From positions 1 to 7,768 of the forward strand of contig JAEXCA010000236.1 in the NCBI GenBank assembly GCA_023393755.1: DNA of 7,768 bases, written 5' to 3'. Numbering within the stretch: position 1 is the first letter of the stretch; every line of letters starts with the position of its first letter. A program made the position numbers and the translations under genes. The notes beneath the pieces were generated by a model. It was not told the origin of the DNA and did not search any database. It worked only from the letters and a program-made list of their open reading frames with translations. This DNA is from Actinomycetes bacterium (GTDB lineage Bacteria > Actinomycetota > Actinomycetes > Propionibacteriales > Propionibacteriaceae). This document shows, in pieces, positions 6,315 through 7,768 of the stretch.

Positions 6315-7768
6315 ATGGCGACCTACTCCAACCCGATCGCCCGCGACGGCGATTTCGCCGATCCGTTCGTGCTGCGGTTCAACGGCAGGTACTACCTGTA
6401 CTGCACCAATCCGGATCTGCGCTGCTGGAGTTCCAGCGACCTGCTGCACTGGACGCCGGAGGGCCCCACCATCGAGCCCGGCACCTTCGGCGACCTGGTG
6501 CCGTTCGCACCGGAGGTGACCTACGACGACGGGGTGTTCCACCTGTACACCTCCCCGTCGGGTACCGGCCACCGGGTCCTGCGCTCAGATCGCCCGACCG
6601 GACCCTTCGTCCCGGTCACCGGCAACATCGGCCACGCGATCGACGGCCACGTGTTCCTCGACGACGACGGCCGACGCTACTTCTATTGGGCGGGTGACGA
6701 CGGCATCTGGGGCTGCGAGATGGCCTCGCCCACCGAACTCGGCGAACCGGTGCTGACCGGCGCCTTCATGCACGGCTGGACCGAGGGCCCGTACGTGGTC
6801 AAGCGGGACGGCCGCTACCACCTGACCCTGACCGGCAACCACTACCTCTCCCCCGGCTACCGGATCAACGCCGCGGTCAGCGATCACCCGCTGCACGGCT
6901 ACCGGGACAGTCCGCTCAACCCGGTGCTGGTCAGCACCGCCCCGGGCCACCTCGGGCTGGGCCACAGCAGCAGCGTGCTGGGCCCGGACCTGGTCTCGAC
7001 CTACCTCGTCTACCACAACCTCAACCCCGACCGGTCGCGCGATCTCAACATCGATCGCCAGGCGTGGAACGGTGACCTGCTGCAGATCCTCGGCCCCTCC
7101 CGGCTGGCGCCGGCACCCGGCGTGCCCGACCACGGCACGGCCTGGGGAGCCGGCGAGGACCGACGATGGGTGGTGCGCTCGGGAAGCCTCGCCGAGCACA
7201 CCGGCACGGCGACCCTCCAGGGCCCCGGCGAGGCCGGCTGGCGCGACGTCCGGCTCGCCGACCGCTTCACCAGCGAGCACACCGTGGGCTCCACCGCGGA
7301 CCGCTACGGCATCCTCGCCGTCGACCAGGAGAGCCGGCGCGGCTGGCGGATCGACGTCGAACCGCTCGGCAACCTCGTCCGGGTGGTCGCGCTCGGTCCG
7401 GGAACCGTGGAACCGCTGGTCACCTCCGCGTTGCCGACCGGCCACCGGCACGACGTGCTGCACTGCTACCGGCTGGTGGCGGCGGGCGGGCTGGTCGAGC
7501 TCTTCGTCGACAACCGCCGGCAGCTGGAGTTCCGGCCCGAGCGGTCGTCCGGGCTCACCCTCGGCTACCACTGCGCGGCGGGGACGATGACCATCGGCCA
7601 CACCGCGCTGACCCACGACGTCGAGCCGTCCGCCACCGCGGCCGCCCCACGGCCGGTGCCCGGACGGTTCCTGGCCGGGCCGGCGACCGTCGGCGCCGGT
7701 GGGCCGCCCGCTGCCGGCCCGGCGTCCCGGCCCGCCCTGCAGCTCGCCCCGGGCCCGTCGTCCCCCCG
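6315..7768 (+). CDS. Glycoside hydrolase family 43-type enzyme, cytoplasmic, incomplete at the window end
   Basis: An inverting glycosidase, arabinofuranosidase/beta-xylosidase-like, expected to trim the imported oligosaccharide. The 484 codons visible contain no stop, so the gene runs off the window. The five-bladed propeller (about 1-270) has all three catalytic acids: general base D16 (FADPFVL), pKa-setting D110 (AIDGHVF) and general acid E157 (GWTEGPYVV). H217 in LGLGHSSSV fits the metal-binding or structural histidine of the family. A second, beta-rich domain (about 285-435, LamG/concanavalin-like in appearance) follows, then an Ala/Pro/Gly-rich tail (437-484). No signal peptide is present. 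The start ATG lies four bases after permease 2, with GAAGGG eight bases upstream, so it is part of the operon. After about 7620 no forward frame has a stop, so the tail's reading frame is not independently tested. The precise activity is not readable. Confidence 0.88.
   Translation, partial: MATYSNPIARDGDFADPFVLRFNGRYYLYCTNPDLRCWSSSDLLHWTPEGPTIEPGTFGDLVPFAPEVTYDDGVFHLYTSPSGTGHRVLRSDRPTGPFVPVTGNIGHAIDGHVFLDDDGRRYFYWAGDDGIWGCEMASPTELGEPVLTGAFMHGWTEGPYVVKRDGRYHLTLTGNHYLSPGYRINAAVSDHPLHGYRDSPLNPVLVSTAPGHLGLGHSSSVLGPDLVSTYLVYHNLNPDRSRDLNIDRQAWNGDLLQILGPSRLAPAPGVPDHGTAWGAGEDRRWVVRSGSLAEHTGTATLQGPGEAGWRDVRLADRFTSEHTVGSTADRYGILAVDQESRRGWRIDVEPLGNLVRVVALGPGTVEPLVTSALPTGHRHDVLHCYRLVAAGGLVELFVDNRRQLEFRPERSSGLTLGYHCAAGTMTIGHTALTHDVEPSATAAAPRPVPGRFLAGPATVGAGGPPAAGPASRPALQLAPGPSSP

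Overview
The window is high-GC DNA from a bacterium that is most likely an actinomycete. The reasons are strong GC bias at third codon positions, long open shadow frames, a lipoprotein-type sugar-binding protein with a CUT1 transporter, and promoter/start arrangements that look leaderless. I do not assign a genus.

Layout. On the minus strand lie a GH2 glycoside hydrolase (1897 to 74) and, upstream of it, a LacI-family repressor (2960 to 1920). A 180-bp divergent control region (2961-3140) separates these from a plus-strand operon. That operon holds a lipoprotein sugar-binding protein (3141-4508), a first membrane permease (4587-5471), a second permease (5468-6310, overlapping the first by 4 bp), and a GH43-type glycoside hydrolase (from 6315, still open at the window edge at 7768). 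No rRNA, tRNA, CRISPR, phage or insertion-sequence signal was seen, and no stretch over 300 bases lacks a gene.

How it works together. This is a compact carbohydrate uptake and degradation locus. The binding protein captures an oligosaccharide outside the cell and the two permeases import it. The ATPase is not encoded here and is presumably a shared one elsewhere. GH43 and GH2 have no visible secretion signal and would cut the imported sugar in the cytoplasm. The LacI protein is the obvious local repressor. The enzyme pair would suit a plant hemicellulose or pectin side-chain oligosaccharide (arabinose, xylose, galactose or a uronic acid), but the exact sugar cannot be read from sequence.

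The most interesting feature is regulatory. A 13-base sequence containing the palindromic core CAGCGCTG occurs twice. One copy sits exactly in the 17-bp spacer between a -35-like and a -10-like element of the transporter operon. The other is built into the last codons and the stop codon of the repressor gene itself, on top of a good promoter for the GH2 gene. This second copy explains the only in-frame TTA leucine codon I can find in the window. The GH2 promoter places its likely transcription start at the A of the ATG, which predicts a leaderless mRNA.
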